From contig JAFWDX010000499.1 in assembly GCA_017515945.1 (NCBI GenBank), positions 1-6,002 on the forward strand: 6,002 nt of DNA, given 5' to 3'. The notes under the pieces are model-generated. The model ran no database searches. It saw nothing but the letters and a program-made list of their open reading frames with translations, and was not told the origin of the DNA. The stretch's first letter is position 1; each line of letters begins with the position of its first letter. Positions 4,564 to 6,002 of the stretch are shown piece by piece. A program made the position numbers and the translations under genes. Source of the stretch: Blautia sp. Its GTDB lineage: Bacteria; Bacillota; Clostridia; Lachnospirales; Lachnospiraceae.

Positions 4564-6002
4564 ATGAAAAAAAGACTTTTTCCGGCGGCAGCACTCTGTA
4601 TACTGCTCCTGTTTCCTGCCGCCTTTCCTGCCGGGGCATTTCTCATACCCTGCCAGTATAATGAAACCTTTACAGGTGAACTGAAGTACAAATATGACCG
4701 GCTCAGAGAACTCCCCGGGAAGCGGATCATCCTGGTCGGCGGCAGCGCCGCGGCCTTTGGTGTGGACAGCGGTCTCCTCGAAGATGCCTTTGAGGGATAT
4801 ACAGCCGTTAATTTCGGCATGTATGCGGCACTCGGCACAAAGGTCATGCTCGACCTGTGCGAGCCCCACCTGCACGAAGGCGATCTGGTGATCCTCATGC
4901 CTGAGCAGAATTCCCAGACTCTTTCCCTGTATTTTGACGGGTCGGCGGCATGGCAGGCTTTTGACGGAGCCTTTGGCATGCTGCGCCACATCCGTCCGGA
5001 GAACTTCGGCAGTCTGATTCAGGCTCTCCCTTCATTTTCCCTGGAGAAGCTCAGGGCTTATCTCTCCGGATCGCCCATCCGCCCGGATTCCATCTACCGC
5101 CGGGCATCTTTTGATGAATATGGGGACATTCTGGACGGACTGTGTACGGAAAACATACTCCCGGCACTATATGATCAGTCTCTTGAGGTGTCTTTTGACG
5201 AAAGTCTTATGACGGACAGTTTTTCCGCCTGCCTGAACCGGTTCGCGGCGCGGGCGGAAAAGAAAGGAGCCCGTGTCTGGTATCATTTTTGTCCTGTCAA
5301 CAGGCTGAGTATCGTGGACGGATCGGATCCGGAGATTTTTTATGCCGCCTTACAGAAAAAACTGACCTTTCCGGTCTCCGGTGATCCCCGTGACTGCCTG
5401 ATGGAGGAAGGATGGTTTTATGATACGAATTTCCACCTGAACGCAGCCGGCCGTCAGGCCTTTACAACCCTGCTTATCCGCGATATCAAAGCCATGCAGC
5501 TCGACACTTCACCGACGGATATACCGGCTCTCCCGATGCCGGTCCCGCGTTTTACCTTTGATCCGGATACACTTAAAAATGCCATTCCACAAGTAAGCGC
5601 TGACGGAACGTTCGAATATATAGCCATGGATGATCAGGCTGTCCTGACCAGATATCTGCCTGAAGGAGATCCGAATGGGCCGGCGGAGATCCTCGTGCCG
5701 GAGTCCTTCGGCGGTCTTCCTCTGACCATTGTATCGTCCGGGGCCTTCAGCGGGAACAAGATGCTGCGCAGGATCATTCTGCCTCTCTCGATCCGCTGTA
5801 TTGAAAACGATGCCTTCGACGGCTGCAGCCGGCTCCGGGAAATCGTCCTCTCTTCACCCTCACCCTCCGCCTGTGTCGTCGGGAACGGACTGTTGACGGG
5901 GACGGACGCTGATTTGGCCGTACCTGGGGAAGCTCTGTCAGGGTATCGGACGGATTATCGGTTTTCGGCATATGCGGAGAGGATTGTGGGGAGTTCAAGT
6001 TA
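4564..6002 (+). CDS. Extracytoplasmic SGNH-like protein with C-terminal BspA LRR domain (3' end at window edge)
   Basis: The frame gives 479 residues and ends in a partial codon 'ta', probably a stop cut by the edge, because the last residues look like a normal end of a BspA-type LRR module (VPGEALSGY, then AYAERI). An N-terminal hydrophobic segment (about 5-25) is a signal peptide or anchor. Residues about 31-312 are an SGNH-like domain: VGGSAAAFG (58-66) with Ser61 the likely nucleophile, VNFG (82-85), DEYGD (184-188) and YDTNFHLNAAG (286-296) with Asp287 and His291. Residues about 345-475 are LRR repeats (LVPESFGGLPLTIVSSGAF, then LPLSIRCIENDAF). The SGNH part is clearly related to that of the first operon gene, but the LRR module is at the other end. 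The ATG lies 2 nt after the MBOAT stop and has no good ribosome binding site, only a weak AGG at 4553-4555, so coupled translation is likely. Inferred role: acyl transfer to, or removal from, a surface polymer. Confidence 0.88.
   Translation, partial: MKKRLFPAAALCILLLFPAAFPAGAFLIPCQYNETFTGELKYKYDRLRELPGKRIILVGGSAAAFGVDSGLLEDAFEGYTAVNFGMYAALGTKVMLDLCEPHLHEGDLVILMPEQNSQTLSLYFDGSAAWQAFDGAFGMLRHIRPENFGSLIQALPSFSLEKLRAYLSGSPIRPDSIYRRASFDEYGDILDGLCTENILPALYDQSLEVSFDESLMTDSFSACLNRFAARAEKKGARVWYHFCPVNRLSIVDGSDPEIFYAALQKKLTFPVSGDPRDCLMEEGWFYDTNFHLNAAGRQAFTTLLIRDIKAMQLDTSPTDIPALPMPVPRFTFDPDTLKNAIPQVSADGTFEYIAMDDQAVLTRYLPEGDPNGPAEILVPESFGGLPLTIVSSGAFSGNKMLRRIILPLSIRCIENDAFDGCSRLREIVLSSPSPSACVVGNGLLTGTDADLAVPGEALSGYRTDYRFSAYAERIVGSSS

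Noticed and set aside
4354..4989. 211-codon minus-strand frame
   Set aside because: It lies opposite the ends of two well-supported plus-strand genes (MBOAT C-terminus and SGNH nucleophile region) and its translation shows no family features.
1090..5330. Repeated GGATCC hexamers across the operon
   Set aside because: They occur at irregular spacing within coding sequence and in different codon contexts, with no flanking conservation; this looks like composition rather than a functional repeat.

Overview
The window looks like chromosomal DNA from a gut-type Firmicute, most likely a clostridial (Lachnospiraceae-like) species. The grounds are strong AAGGAGG/GGAGG ribosome binding sites about 6 nt from starts, tightly overlapping genes, and surface proteins that combine BspA-type leucine-rich repeats with Listeria-Bacteroides-type repeats. 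Composition appears moderate in GC (not computed). The taxon is inferred from style only; no marker gene is present.

Layout. (1) Positions 733 to 1, minus strand: the first 244 codons of a MotA/TolQ/ExbB-family proton-channel protein, running off the left edge. (2) Positions 734-1081: a divergent, AT-rich intergenic region with one candidate promoter for each side and several short inverted or direct repeats. (3) Positions 1082 to 6002, plus strand: four closely packed genes that look like one operon. They are a 621-aa secreted protein (InlB-like/Listeria-Bacteroides repeats, then BspA LRR, then an SGNH-hydrolase-like domain), an 84-aa membrane protein of unknown function, a 459-aa MBOAT-family O-acyltransferase, and a second SGNH-like protein (SGNH domain, then BspA LRR). 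The last gene is cut at codon 480, where only 'ta' is visible; this may be a stop codon cut by the window edge.

How the genes may work together. MBOAT plus SGNH-like partner is the known logic of AlgI/AlgJ/AlgX, DltB/DltD and PatA/PatB-type systems: the membrane protein moves an acyl group across the membrane and an extracytoplasmic SGNH protein places it on a polymer. Here the MBOAT gene is flanked by two related SGNH proteins, each fused to a BspA-type LRR module but in opposite domain order. The sequence therefore suggests an extracellular polymer O-acylation system whose transferases carry their own surface-binding domains. No polymer-synthesis genes, dltA or dltC lie in the window, so substrate and acyl group are unknown. 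The divergent proton-channel gene shares the regulatory region but may be functionally unrelated.
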